Assembly (NCBI GenBank): GCA_947254205.1
Contig: CAMYCE010000027.1
Span: forward strand, 1-23,967
Length of the DNA: 23,967 bases
Direction of reading: 5' to 3'
From: an uncultured Prevotellaceae bacterium
GTDB taxonomy: Bacteria > Bacteroidota > Bacteroidia > Bacteroidales > Muribaculaceae
Position numbers and translations under genes: made by a program. This document shows, piece after piece, positions 7,187 through 14,326 of this stretch (within the stretch, counting starts at the first letter, position 1; every line of letters begins with the position of its first letter). The notes beneath the pieces are model-generated. The model worked only from the letters and a program-made list of their open reading frames with translations. It was not told the origin of the DNA and did no database searches.

Positions 7187-8502
7187 CTATAATACAACTT
7201 CAAGAGCAAATACTGGAGAATACACCACTTCTTCGGCAAGATGCAGACTTCATCCTCCCTTATATGGAGGATGGAGAAGAAGTTGTGTACACAGTCAAAA
7301 GAGGGCGCGAAGAGAATGCACTTTGCTTATCGATTAAACGTCAATCGGAACAGATTGCTGCAAGTGGTTCCTATTTCGTAGGAATAGACTGGCTTCGTGA
7401 AAACGAACTTGCCGTACAAGTTTGCCCTAAAATGAACGATGGTTTTGAAGTTGACTTTGTGAGAATGCTTAATGAAGCTCTTCTTGAACCAGAGAACTTT
7501 GGACATTTGTCGGACTTGCTTACGATTAGATTTGATAAACCATCGATAAAGGTAAGTCAACAGCAAGATGTACTCAGCTTATTTCTCATCACAGAATATC
7601 TCAGCATATTGCATTGTATAGTAAGAAAGGGATTAAAACGAAGTTATTACACGGTTGAAGAGAACCTTGCTAAAAAGGTTAAGGGAAGGATTCTCATAGG
7701 TAAGAATATCCGTAAGAACCTTTCAAGATGTAATATTACAGATAACGTCTGTCGCTATCAAGTATATGATATTGACTCTCCTGAGAATCAAATTCTCAAA
7801 AAGGCGCTTAGATTTTGCAGCAAGCAACTGGAAATCTACAAAACTGCTGTCAACATTGAGCCGTTGAAGAAAAAGGTTCATTTGATTGCCCCATACTTCG
7901 ATAGTGTAAGTGATGAGATCAGCGTCAAGTCGATTAAAAGCTATAAAAGCAATCCAGTGTTTAAGGAATACAACCAAGCAATAAAGTTTGCGCAACTATT
8001 GCTACGCCGCTATAGCTATGACATTACAGTCGTTGGTAAGCATGATATTCAAACACCACCCTTTTGGATTGATATGAGTAAGCTCTTTGAACTGTATGTT
8101 TTCCATCATTTACGCCATGTCTTCACTGCAAAAGGGGAAGTTCGTTATCATGTAAACGCATACTACCAAGAGCTGGACTACTTGCTGAATCCTGTAGAAT
8201 GGCCAGAACCCTACATAATAGATGCGAAATATAAACCTCGGTATAAATCATCTAAAGGTATATCTATTGATGATGCAAGAGAAGTTGGTGGATATGCTCG
8301 GCTTAGTAGAATCTACGCCAAACTGGGCCTCGATGAGAATACTGCTCCACCCATAAAATGTCTGATAATCTATCCTGACCAAGAGCAGGAAGAGCGTTTT
8401 ACATTCACTCGATACAAGGAACCTCAATTTGAAAAGGTGTCCGGATATGTAAGGTTCTATAAAGTTGGGATTAAATTGCCTGTAATCAATGAACAGAGTT
8501 GA
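7183..8502 (+). CDS. mcrC: McrC-type PD-(D/E)xK endonuclease subunit
   Basis: A 439-aa protein of normal McrC length, starting on the ATGA overlap with mcrB. The N-terminal half (about 1-230) is the beta-rich part that contacts the McrB ring in known structures. The C-terminal nuclease keeps its core: ELDYLL with Asp332, then IIDAKYK with Asp347 and Lys349, the D...DxK metal-binding set. A conserved lead-in, FWIDMSKLFELYVFHHL, precedes it. No truncation or stop is seen, so the nuclease looks intact. The next gene starts inside its last 14 bases, suggesting one operon with mcrB and the unknown third gene. Confidence 0.93.
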   Translation: MTIIQLQEQILENTPLLRQDADFILPYMEDGEEVVYTVKRGREENALCLSIKRQSEQIAASGSYFVGIDWLRENELAVQVCPKMNDGFEVDFVRMLNEALLEPENFGHLSDLLTIRFDKPSIKVSQQQDVLSLFLITEYLSILHCIVRKGLKRSYYTVEENLAKKVKGRILIGKNIRKNLSRCNITDNVCRYQVYDIDSPENQILKKALRFCSKQLEIYKTAVNIEPLKKKVHLIAPYFDSVSDEISVKSIKSYKSNPVFKEYNQAIKFAQLLLRRYSYDITVVGKHDIQTPPFWIDMSKLFELYVFHHLRHVFTAKGEVRYHVNAYYQELDYLLNPVEWPEPYIIDAKYKPRYKSSKGISIDDAREVGGYARLSRIYAKLGLDENTAPPIKCLIIYPDQEQEERFTFTRYKEPQFEKVSGYVRFYKVGIKLPVINEQS

Positions 8503-9190
8503 ACGTTTCTTAAACCAAATTGCTGGCCCAATGGTGGAGAAAGCCAAAGAACTACCAGACAAAAGTTGGGTAGATATTCTCACTATGCTCAAAATAACTT
8601 ATGGTCAGTCTAAAGAGGGTATAGTGAACAATTATGACGAGGATATTTTAGTCTATGATAATGGATTAACAATAAGGAAAACTCCCATGACTATGTGGAA
8701 GTATGAATCTGCTATGTATTCAGCTTTACGACAACAGCAAGACTTTTTTGTTGATCCATCAAGTCACATTATGAAATATGTGGGATGGATTCATCGTAGC
8801 TTACTAAGAAGATACGATGACATTTATAAGGAGTTAGAACAAATTGAGGCTCAAGTTGATTCTAAGTGCAATATCAAATTTAAGGAACTCCAAAATTCCC
8901 CTGATTCCTACGCCCAAAAAGTCTATTATATACCCAAGGGAAAAAGCCTACAAATCGTAGCAGAGGATAGTAATGTATGGATTATCGCATTGCAAGGTTT
9001 TGGTCATGCTAATGCTCATGTCAAAAAATGTATGCTATACGGGTGGTGTGAGTATGGAAAGCAGTTAGATTTTGAAAAAGGGACTTACGTCTGTTTCCGA
9101 CGAAATAGGAATGATAATGGCAAACAGTATTATGCTATTATCACTAACCGAAGTGAAGAGGATCTTATTATTTACGTTTCATTCTGTTAA
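8489..9190 (+). CDS. Unrecognised protein in the McrBC operon
   Basis: A 233-aa protein I cannot place in a family. It starts 14 bases before the mcrC stop, so it is almost certainly co-transcribed and probably coupled. It looks two-part. Residues 1-130 are mostly helical and charged (KAKELPDKSWVDILTMLK, then SAMYSALRQQQDFF, then HRSLLRRYDDIYKELEQIEAQV, which could be a short coiled coil). Residues 140-233 are beta-rich and aromatic (VYYIPKGKSLQIVAEDSNVW, CMLYGWCEYGKQLDFEKGTYVCFRR). There is no signal peptide, membrane segment or recognised catalytic motif, so it is probably cytoplasmic. Position suggests an accessory, specificity or immunity-type partner of McrBC; that is inference only. Confidence 0.85.
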   Translation: MNRVERFLNQIAGPMVEKAKELPDKSWVDILTMLKITYGQSKEGIVNNYDEDILVYDNGLTIRKTPMTMWKYESAMYSALRQQQDFFVDPSSHIMKYVGWIHRSLLRRYDDIYKELEQIEAQVDSKCNIKFKELQNSPDSYAQKVYYIPKGKSLQIVAEDSNVWIIALQGFGHANAHVKKCMLYGWCEYGKQLDFEKGTYVCFRRNRNDNGKQYYAIITNRSEEDLIIYVSFC

Positions 9191-9193
9191 ACG

Positions 9194-9523
9194 ATGAGAT
9201 ACACATCTTATAATAGCATAACTGCACCTATCTTTGCCATCGACCGATTGCGGATGGGAACAGACGGCCATGGAGTCACCACGTTGGTGTGCTTCATGGG
9301 CTGTCCGCTCAATTGTGCCTACTGCTTAAATGATAGATGCCATGGAGAAGTATTCGAATCAGATGGTGTGACACCTCGACGTAGCATCATGATGCTTACT
9401 CCACAGGAACTATACGACCGAGTGAAGATAGATAACATCTATTGTCAAGCAATAGGAGGTGGCATTTGCTTTGGCGGTGGAGAACCAACGCTATACGCAG
9501 ATTTTATTGCCGATTTGGGTTAA
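9194..9523 (+). pseudogene. Radical SAM protein (PflA-like), truncated
   Basis: Starts 3 bases after the unknown gene stops, so it belongs to the same operon. The N-terminal half of a radical SAM enzyme is clear: CPLNCAYC gives the CxxxCxxC iron-sulfur motif (Cys37, Cys41, Cys44), and FGGGEPT (93-99) is the SAM-binding GGE motif. The surrounding GVTTLVCFMGCPLNCAYC and the later GGE resemble pyruvate-formate-lyase-activating-enzyme relatives. It stops at codon 110 (TAA) soon after the GGE motif, whereas such enzymes usually have 200 or more residues, so the rest of the barrel is missing. The cut lies in the short stretch before the tRNA-Leu boundary and was probably made by recombination. A functional mini-protein is unlikely. 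Substrate unknown. Confidence 0.7.
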
Positions 9524-9617
9524 AGTGCCAAGTGTCAAAAGTGCCACGCACTTCCGATATGGGTGAAAGTGGCTTATACATTTGCCAGCCATAGTCAGAT
9601 GACATAAAATTAGCTGA

Positions 9618-9637
9618 TTGGGAACAATTTGGGAACA
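9618..9637. repeat. Paired TTGGGAACA direct repeats at the island edge
   Basis: TTGGGAACA occurs at 9618-9626 and 9629-9637, an 11-base period (one helical turn). They lie between the truncated radical SAM gene and the 3' end of tRNA-Leu. Short phased direct repeats beside a tRNA 3' end are typical of integrase arm- or core-binding sites, but no integrase gene is present, so this is inference. The rest of 9524-9650 holds no gene I can support. Confidence 0.4.
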
Positions 9638-9650
9638 TTCATAAAACAAG

Positions 9651-9689
9651 AAAAAGCTAAGTATTGAGTAATCAAATACTTAGCTTTTT
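9651..9689. terminator. Bidirectional intrinsic terminator between island and tRNA-Leu
   Basis: Perfect 15-bp inverted repeat: AAAAAGCTAAGTATT (9651-9665) and AATACTTAGCTTTTT (9675-9689) around a 9-base loop. The U-tract works on both strands, so it can end the tRNA-Leu transcript from the right and island transcripts from the left. Confidence 0.88.
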
Positions 9690-9695
9690 GCTTTG

Positions 9696-9777
9696 TACCC
9701 AGAGCCGGGGTCGAACCGGCACGGATTGCTCCACTGGTGTTTGAGACCAGCGCGTCTACCGATTCCGCCATCTGGGC
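9696..9777 (-). tRNA. tRNA-Leu (anticodon CAA)
   Basis: Reads on the minus strand from GCCCAGA (5' acceptor, 9777) to TCTGGGT plus discriminator A (9696), with a G-U pair closing the acceptor. The anticodon stem CTGGT/ACCAG encloses CTCAAAC, giving anticodon CAA for UUG codons. A short extra arm, GGA-GCAA-TCC, is class II as expected for Leu, and the T-arm is GCCGG-TTCGACC-CCGGC. CCA is not encoded. Its 3' end faces the McrBC island, the usual orientation for tRNA-targeted integration. Confidence 0.95.
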
Positions 9778-9779
9778 CT

Positions 9780-9809
9780 AAAAAGGACCTTTGTTAAAAG
9801 GTCCTTTTT
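9780..9809. terminator. Bidirectional terminator between the two tRNA genes
   Basis: AAAAAGGACCTTT (9780-9792) pairs with AAAGGTCCTTTTT (9797-9809) around GTTA. T-tracts exist on both strands. On the minus strand it follows tRNA-Gln, so the two tRNAs may be separate transcripts. Confidence 0.85.
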
Positions 9810-9821
9810 TTTGAAGTTTAG

Positions 9822-9892
9822 TTGTCCTACCTGGACTCGAACCAAGAAATGCGGCACCAAAAACCGTTGTGTTACCATTACACTATAGGACA
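9822..9892 (-). tRNA. tRNA-Gln (anticodon TTG)
   Basis: Minus-strand cloverleaf: acceptor TGTCCTA (5' end 9892) with TAGGACA and discriminator A (9822), D-arm GTGT-AATGGTA-ACAC, anticodon loop TTTTGGT giving TTG, and T-loop TTCGAGT. The first anticodon-stem pair (A27-C43) is a mismatch; the other four pair. CCA is not encoded. It lies about 90 bases downstream of the tyrS stop codon. Confidence 0.93.
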
Positions 9893-9979
9893 ATCCCATG
9901 TCAAAGGAAACTTATCGTCTCAATTGCGATGCAAAATTAGTGATGTTTTTTGAAACGTGCAAGTGTTTTGCTTCTTTTT

Positions 9980-11281
9980 TTACTTCACGATGATGAGATA
10001 GTAGTTTTTTTTGCCTCGTTGTGCCAAAATGTACTTGTTGTTGAGCAAGAAACTGCTATCGATAGAGTGGTTGGGGTCGCCAATTTTTTCTTTGTTGATG
10101 CTCACGCCACCGCCTTGGGTCATTTTGCGCATTTCGCCTTTGCTGGCAAATACTGCAGCCTCGTCGGTGAGGAGTTGCGAGGCAGGAATGCCTGTGGCGA
10201 TGTGGTCGCGGCTCACTTCAAATTGGGGCACGCCTTCAAAGACGCTGAGCAGTGTGTCTTCGTCGATTTTGTGCAAAATGTCGCCGGCTTTGTTGCTGAA
10301 GAGGATTTGCGAGGCTTCGACGGCTGTTTCATAGTCTTGCAGGCTGTGCACCATGGTGGTGATTTCTTTGGCAAGACGTTTTTGCAGTGGGCGCAAGCCG
10401 GGGTCTTGGGCTTGTTGGGCTTCGAGTTCCTGAATTTCTTGTTGTGTGAGGTCGGTGAAGATTTTCATGTATCGGGCTGCATCGTCGTCGCCCACGTTGA
10501 GCCAAAATTGGTAGAACTTGTAGGGCGAGGTGCGCTTGGGGTCGAGCCACACGTTGCCGCTCTCGGTTTTGCCAAACTTGGTGCCGTCGGCCTTGGTGAT
10601 GAGTGGGCAGGTGATGGCAAAGGCTTCGCCACCGGCCATGCGCCTGATGAGCTCGGTGCCTGTGGTGATGTTGCCCCACTGGTCGCTACCGCCCATCTGC
10701 AACTTGCAGTTTTCTTTCTCGTAGAGGTGCAGGTAGTCGTAGCCTTGCAGCAGTTGATAGGAAAATTCGGTGAACGACATGCCGTGGTCGGCTCCGGATG
10801 CAAGGCGTTTTTTCACCGAGTCTTTGGCCATCATGTAGTTGACGGTGATGTGCTTGCCCACGTCACGAATGAATTGCAAGAAGCCAAATTCTTTCATCCA
10901 GTCGTAGTTGTTGACCAAGATGGCGTGGTTGGGGGCATCGCTGTCGAAGTCGAGGAATTTGGCAAGTTGTGCTCGCAGGCACTCTTGGTTGTGGCGCAGG
11001 GTGGCCTCGTCGATGAGCACACGCTCTTGCGATTTCATGGAAGGGTCGCCAATCATGCCTGTGGCACCGCCAATGAGGGCAATGGGACGATGGCCGGCAC
11101 GCTGAAAGTGCTTGAGCATCATGATTCCCACGAGGTGCCCAATGTGCAGGGAGTCGGCTGTGGGGTCGATGCCCACATAGGCCGAAGTCATTTCTTTGTT
11201 CAGTTGCTCTTCGGTGCCAGGCATGATGTTGTTGATCATGCCGCGCCATTCCAGTTCTTTGACAAAATTGATTTTACTCAT
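9980..11281 (-). CDS. tyrS: Tyrosyl-tRNA synthetase
   Basis: A 433-aa class I aminoacyl-tRNA synthetase that charges tRNA-Tyr in the cytoplasm; length is normal for the bacterial enzyme. The ATP-binding HIGH motif is exact (SLHIGHLVG, residues 46-49). The second signature appears as KFGKT (235-239), the usual TyrS form of KMSKS. MGGSDQWGNITTG (196-208) lies in the Tyr/ATP site region. The C-terminal 65 residues contain the S4-like RNA-binding domain (GGGVSINKEKI). The ATG start precedes KINFVKELEWRG and is well supported by the promoter upstream. tRNA-Gln and tRNA-Leu follow on the same strand. Confidence 0.98.
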   Translation of the reverse strand: MSKINFVKELEWRGMINNIMPGTEEQLNKEMTSAYVGIDPTADSLHIGHLVGIMMLKHFQRAGHRPIALIGGATGMIGDPSMKSQERVLIDEATLRHNQECLRAQLAKFLDFDSDAPNHAILVNNYDWMKEFGFLQFIRDVGKHITVNYMMAKDSVKKRLASGADHGMSFTEFSYQLLQGYDYLHLYEKENCKLQMGGSDQWGNITTGTELIRRMAGGEAFAITCPLITKADGTKFGKTESGNVWLDPKRTSPYKFYQFWLNVGDDDAARYMKIFTDLTQQEIQELEAQQAQDPGLRPLQKRLAKEITTMVHSLQDYETAVEASQILFSNKAGDILHKIDEDTLLSVFEGVPQFEVSRDHIATGIPASQLLTDEAAVFASKGEMRKMTQGGGVSINKEKIGDPNHSIDSSFLLNNKYILAQRGKKNYYLIIVK

Positions 11282-11330
11282 CGAATGAATAATTTATTTT
11301 AATGTGTTGATATTGTTGTGTTAAAGTGCG

Positions 11331-11362
11331 CAAAGTTACGACTTAATGTTTGCAAAACCAAA
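11331..11362 (-). promoter_or_regulatory. Bacteroidetes-type promoter for tyrS
   Basis: On the minus strand TTTG (11362-11359), a 20-base gap, then TAACTTTG (11338-11331) match the primary sigma consensus TTTG / TAnnTTTG. The spacing puts transcription start near 11325, about 45 bases before the tyrS ATG. Confidence 0.7.
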
Positions 11363-11372
11363 TTCCCCTGTG

Positions 11373-11810
11373 CTATCCTCGTTTTTTCAAGTGGTAGCGA
11401 TAGCGTTGCCCTTGGTCGCTGGTGAGTGAGAGGGTCATGTGGGGCGACTTGAGGTGCTCGATGGTGAGCTGGTTGTGGCGGCTCATGCCCGGGATGTCAA
11501 ACCACAGCACGCTTGAGTCGGGAAAGTCGATGGTGAGTTGGTTTCCACTCTCTTGCCATGTGCCATAGGATTGGGCTGCATTGCTGTGAGTGCCCAGTTT
11601 GATTGTGCTCACGATGCGACTTTGAAACAAGATGAAATATTCGCCACGATAGTTGTTGAAGGGAGTGTCGTCGACTTCGATTGCCTCGACGTGCCACTGG
11701 CCAAACCATGGGCCAATATCGCCATTGTTGTGGGTGCATGAGTTGAGGCAAGCGAGTAAAGCAAGCATGGCAACTATTGAGATGATTGTGTTGTTGAGGA
11801 GTGTTTTCAT
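11373..11810 (-). CDS. Small lipoprotein, lipocalin-like
   Basis: A 145-aa predicted lipoprotein. The signal peptide ends in LNSC (Cys25; an alternative LLAC gives Cys21), so it should be an envelope lipid-anchored protein. The mature part is beta-rich, with WFGQWHVEAIEVDD, then YFILFQSRIV, SYGTWQESGNQLTIDF and TIEHLKSPHMTLSL, an order of strands typical of Bacteroidetes lipocalin-like domains. Ligand unknown. The start overlaps the stop of the Wzi-type gene (ATGA), making it the last gene of the acyltransferase/Wzi operon. Confidence 0.7.
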   Translation of the reverse strand: MKTLLNNTIISIVAMLALLACLNSCTHNNGDIGPWFGQWHVEAIEVDDTPFNNYRGEYFILFQSRIVSTIKLGTHSNAAQSYGTWQESGNQLTIDFPDSSVLWFDIPGMSRHNQLTIEHLKSPHMTLSLTSDQGQRYRYHLKKRG

Positions 11811-13375
11811 TTTTTGAGTGTGAAATTACCGTGATAAGAAATAGATAGAAGTGCACCGCAGTTGTTGCCCAGCAATGTGCCATGGTCGAGTGCAAATTGC
11901 GCTTTGAGCTTGAGCTGAGGCATCCACTCGGGTGCATAGTTGCCCTCAAGCATGAATGAGGTGCTTGTGGTGGGGGTGATGTGGGGAATGAAGGGTGTGC
12001 CCCACGACTTGCGATAGGAGAGCATGGTGCGATAGCTGATGGTGGGTGTCACATAGCCCATGAGAGCCATGTGGAAGCCTCGCATGCGGTTGTCGGTGAA
12101 GCCAATGTAGCCATCGGTGTTGTAGATGGGTGATTTCACAAAGGGTGAGCCTATGGCCATGCCATGGTGGTGATAGCCGTTGTAGGCATAGTTGTTGTAG
12201 TAGTTGTCGGCTCCGGTGCTGGGTGTGTTCATGCCCGTGGCTTGGGGATTGTCGTGGTCGCCGGGAGCCCAGTGAATGGGGCCACTTTGATTGGTGAAGT
12301 CGAGATATTCCAGCAGTGCACCGCTCACGATTGAGGTTTTGTTGGCGCAATACTCGATGCCCCACAAGCCGTCAAAGCCGTTGAGCTTGCCAATGCCCGA
12401 CCCGTCTTCCCACAGGCTTTGATAGTAGGCTTTGATGGTGTTGCCGTGTGGCAACTGGTGGCTGAGCATCATGTCCCAGCTACCCAAGTGATTGCCCTCA
12501 ACATATTGTTGGTCGCCATCGGTGCTGCCTCCGCCGGGTATGATTGTGTGTATCAATGACTTGAAGTTGGTCTTCATTTTAATGGTTTTTTCAACCTTGC
12601 CATCGTTGTAGAGCACGCGTGTGCCTCCAAACTGGCAGGCTGCCTGTGCACCAATGGTGAACACCCATGGCTGGTTGGGCTTGGTGCGAAAGTGTAATCG
12701 CTTGTAGTTGAATGTGTAGCCTGTGGTGAGTGAGTGGCTAAAGTAGTTGTAGTGGTCGCTCATCCAGTTGTTGTCGCCGGGCTTGTAATAGCTCAGTTGA
12801 GCATCAATGTTCACCCAGCCCCGAGTGAAGGGAATGGGTTGATAGTTGATTGAGCCTATTGTCACGCCAGCCATGGGGCGGGCATTGCCACTCATGACGA
12901 GGTCGCCGCTCGAGAGGTTGCTGTTGAGCAGTGGCGAGTGGGCTTGTTTCATGCCAGCAGTGAGGGTGAGGCACCTGTATTTGACTTCACCATAGAGTTG
13001 TTGCAGCCACAAGCGAGCAGGGTGCAAGGAGTGTGAAGTCCATTTTTGAGCCTCGGCACTATATTGGGCATAGCTTGTGGAGGTGGCATATCCACTCCAC
13101 ATTTCGGCACCAAAGCCATAGGAAAACTGCTTGGTGCTGTCGATGGGGTGCCACAGGCTTGCATTGAGCAAGGCCGAGCCTTGCTGCGTGATAGTGCCCC
13201 CACGGCCACTGACAATGTAATAGGGGGCAAAATCGCCACTCCCGGCATTGAGGGAGAGCTCGGCTTGATAGTTGATGTCGGGTGTGGTATCGGGTGTGGC
13301 CATCGCTTGCCTGCCATTGGCCAATAATGCCAACAGCAGGCACAAGTGTTGTGATCGCAAGAAACGGTGTGTCAT
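11807..13375 (-). CDS. Wzi-type capsule-assembly outer-membrane beta-barrel
   Basis: A 522-aa protein with a signal peptide (cleavage around residue 26) and many amphipathic aromatic strands, so a large outer-membrane barrel. Motifs recall the Bacteroidetes capsule-assembly Wzi family: FAPYYIVSGRGG near the mature N-terminus, LWLQQLYGEVKYRCLTLTAG, and LLNSNLSSGDLVMSGNARP with a following G-V. In Escherichia coli Wzi is an outer-membrane lectin that holds capsule at the surface; in Bacteroidales the exact role is less sure. Coupled by ATGA overlaps to glsB upstream and the small lipoprotein downstream. No capsule glycosyltransferases lie nearby, so its link to a capsule here is inferred from family only. 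Confidence 0.78.
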   Translation of the reverse strand: MTHRFLRSQHLCLLLALLANGRQAMATPDTTPDINYQAELSLNAGSGDFAPYYIVSGRGGTITQQGSALLNASLWHPIDSTKQFSYGFGAEMWSGYATSTSYAQYSAEAQKWTSHSLHPARLWLQQLYGEVKYRCLTLTAGMKQAHSPLLNSNLSSGDLVMSGNARPMAGVTIGSINYQPIPFTRGWVNIDAQLSYYKPGDNNWMSDHYNYFSHSLTTGYTFNYKRLHFRTKPNQPWVFTIGAQAACQFGGTRVLYNDGKVEKTIKMKTNFKSLIHTIIPGGGSTDGDQQYVEGNHLGSWDMMLSHQLPHGNTIKAYYQSLWEDGSGIGKLNGFDGLWGIEYCANKTSIVSGALLEYLDFTNQSGPIHWAPGDHDNPQATGMNTPSTGADNYYNNYAYNGYHHHGMAIGSPFVKSPIYNTDGYIGFTDNRMRGFHMALMGYVTPTISYRTMLSYRKSWGTPFIPHITPTTSTSFMLEGNYAPEWMPQLKLKAQFALDHGTLLGNNCGALLSISYHGNFTLKK

Positions 13376-14322
13376 GTCATTGGGTTTATATTTTTTTTAT
13401 AGGTGTTGATGTGACGATTTTTCTTTTGATCGGTGATTTCATCGATGTTAAAAAAGATGCCGGTTTCTTCAACCGAGCCAAACTCATGATTGATGGCGGT
13501 GCCAAAAATGCGCATTGTGGGCGACAGGTTCATGTAGGCATTCACCAAGGGGGGAATGTTGATGCCATGCTCGCGAACAAAGGCGTTGAGTTTGACGTAA
13601 TCGTCTTTAAAATTGTTGCCTATGAAAAAATGATGAAACTTGTGTTTGTTGAATTGTGAGTGAAGAGGGGTGATGGGGGTGACAAGCGATTGTGGGTCGG
13701 GAAAATATAGGTGCAAGAAATGCAATAGCAGGTCGCGGCACTCTGGCGGATAGGTGGGATACATGGTCATTTTGCCAAACAGGTATTTCATGTTGGGGTG
13801 TATCACCGTGAGTGCGCCCAGTCCGTCCCACAGGTTGTCGAGAGCAAAAATGGCATTGATGCCCACTTTGGTCGATTGATACTCGGGGCGCACAAACGAT
13901 CGTCCCAGTTCAATCGTGTGGGGCAGATAGTGCTGAATGAATTGTTGCGAAAAGTTGAACATGTGGGCAGTGGCAATGTGTGGCTTGCCGTTGTGGTCGA
14001 GCGCAATGTTGTTGCCGGTGATGTAGCGATAGGCTCCAATGATGATGTGCTCGCGTGGATTCCACACAAAGAGTTGCTTGCAGGGGTTGGGCATGGTGTC
14101 AAACTCGTCGATGTCGCATGCTTTGCCCGTGCCACCGCCCGATGCCCTGAATGAAATTTCACGCAATCGACCAATCTCGCGCATGATGTTGGGGGCCGAG
14201 TGGGCATCAACAACATAAATCTCGTTGTCGGCTTTATTGGTGCGACGCAGCAGGCGCGATGGCGTGAGTTCTTGCTCTATGAGCGAGAGGTCGATAGGGG
14301 CTATGATTTTTTCACTCATCAT
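13372..14322 (-). CDS. glsB: Glycine-lipid N-acyltransferase-like protein (GlsB/OlsB type, GNAT fold)
   Basis: About 316 aa from the ATG at 14322 (an in-frame ATG at 14319 is also possible); a longer upstream reading would overlap the neighbouring acyltransferase and is not used. Features of the hemolysin/OlsB-like GNAT acyltransferases: LREISFRASGGGTG near residue 55, then IIGAYRYITG, and ELGRSFVRPEYQ before a long C-terminal half. In Bacteroides, glsB products make the first N-acyl-glycine step of glycine lipids, with glsA adding the second chain. The partner gene stops only four bases upstream, which supports this reading. Substrate identity is inference by family and gene pairing. Its stop overlaps the Wzi-type start. 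Confidence 0.72.
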   Translation of the reverse strand: MMSEKIIAPIDLSLIEQELTPSRLLRRTNKADNEIYVVDAHSAPNIMREIGRLREISFRASGGGTGKACDIDEFDTMPNPCKQLFVWNPREHIIIGAYRYITGNNIALDHNGKPHIATAHMFNFSQQFIQHYLPHTIELGRSFVRPEYQSTKVGINAIFALDNLWDGLGALTVIHPNMKYLFGKMTMYPTYPPECRDLLLHFLHLYFPDPQSLVTPITPLHSQFNKHKFHHFFIGNNFKDDYVKLNAFVREHGINIPPLVNAYMNLSPTMRIFGTAINHEFGSVEETGIFFNIDEITDQKKNRHINTYKKNINPMT

Positions 14323-14326
14323 CTCA

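Noticed and set aside
9194..9523. Viperin (antiviral radical SAM) reading of the truncated gene
   Set aside because: The sequence around CPLNCAYC and the GGE motif is closer to PflA-type activating enzymes, and the diagnostic C-terminal part is missing.
9524..9650. Integrase C-terminal remnant between the radical SAM fragment and tRNA-Leu
   Set aside because: Short frames here show no Arg/His/Tyr recombinase motifs, so only the repeats are reported.
9950..11302. Long open frame on the plus strand opposite tyrS
   Set aside because: It lies wholly antisense to tyrS, which has all its signature motifs. The antisense product is low-complexity (V, A, H, F, G rich) with no family character, a by-product of codon bias.
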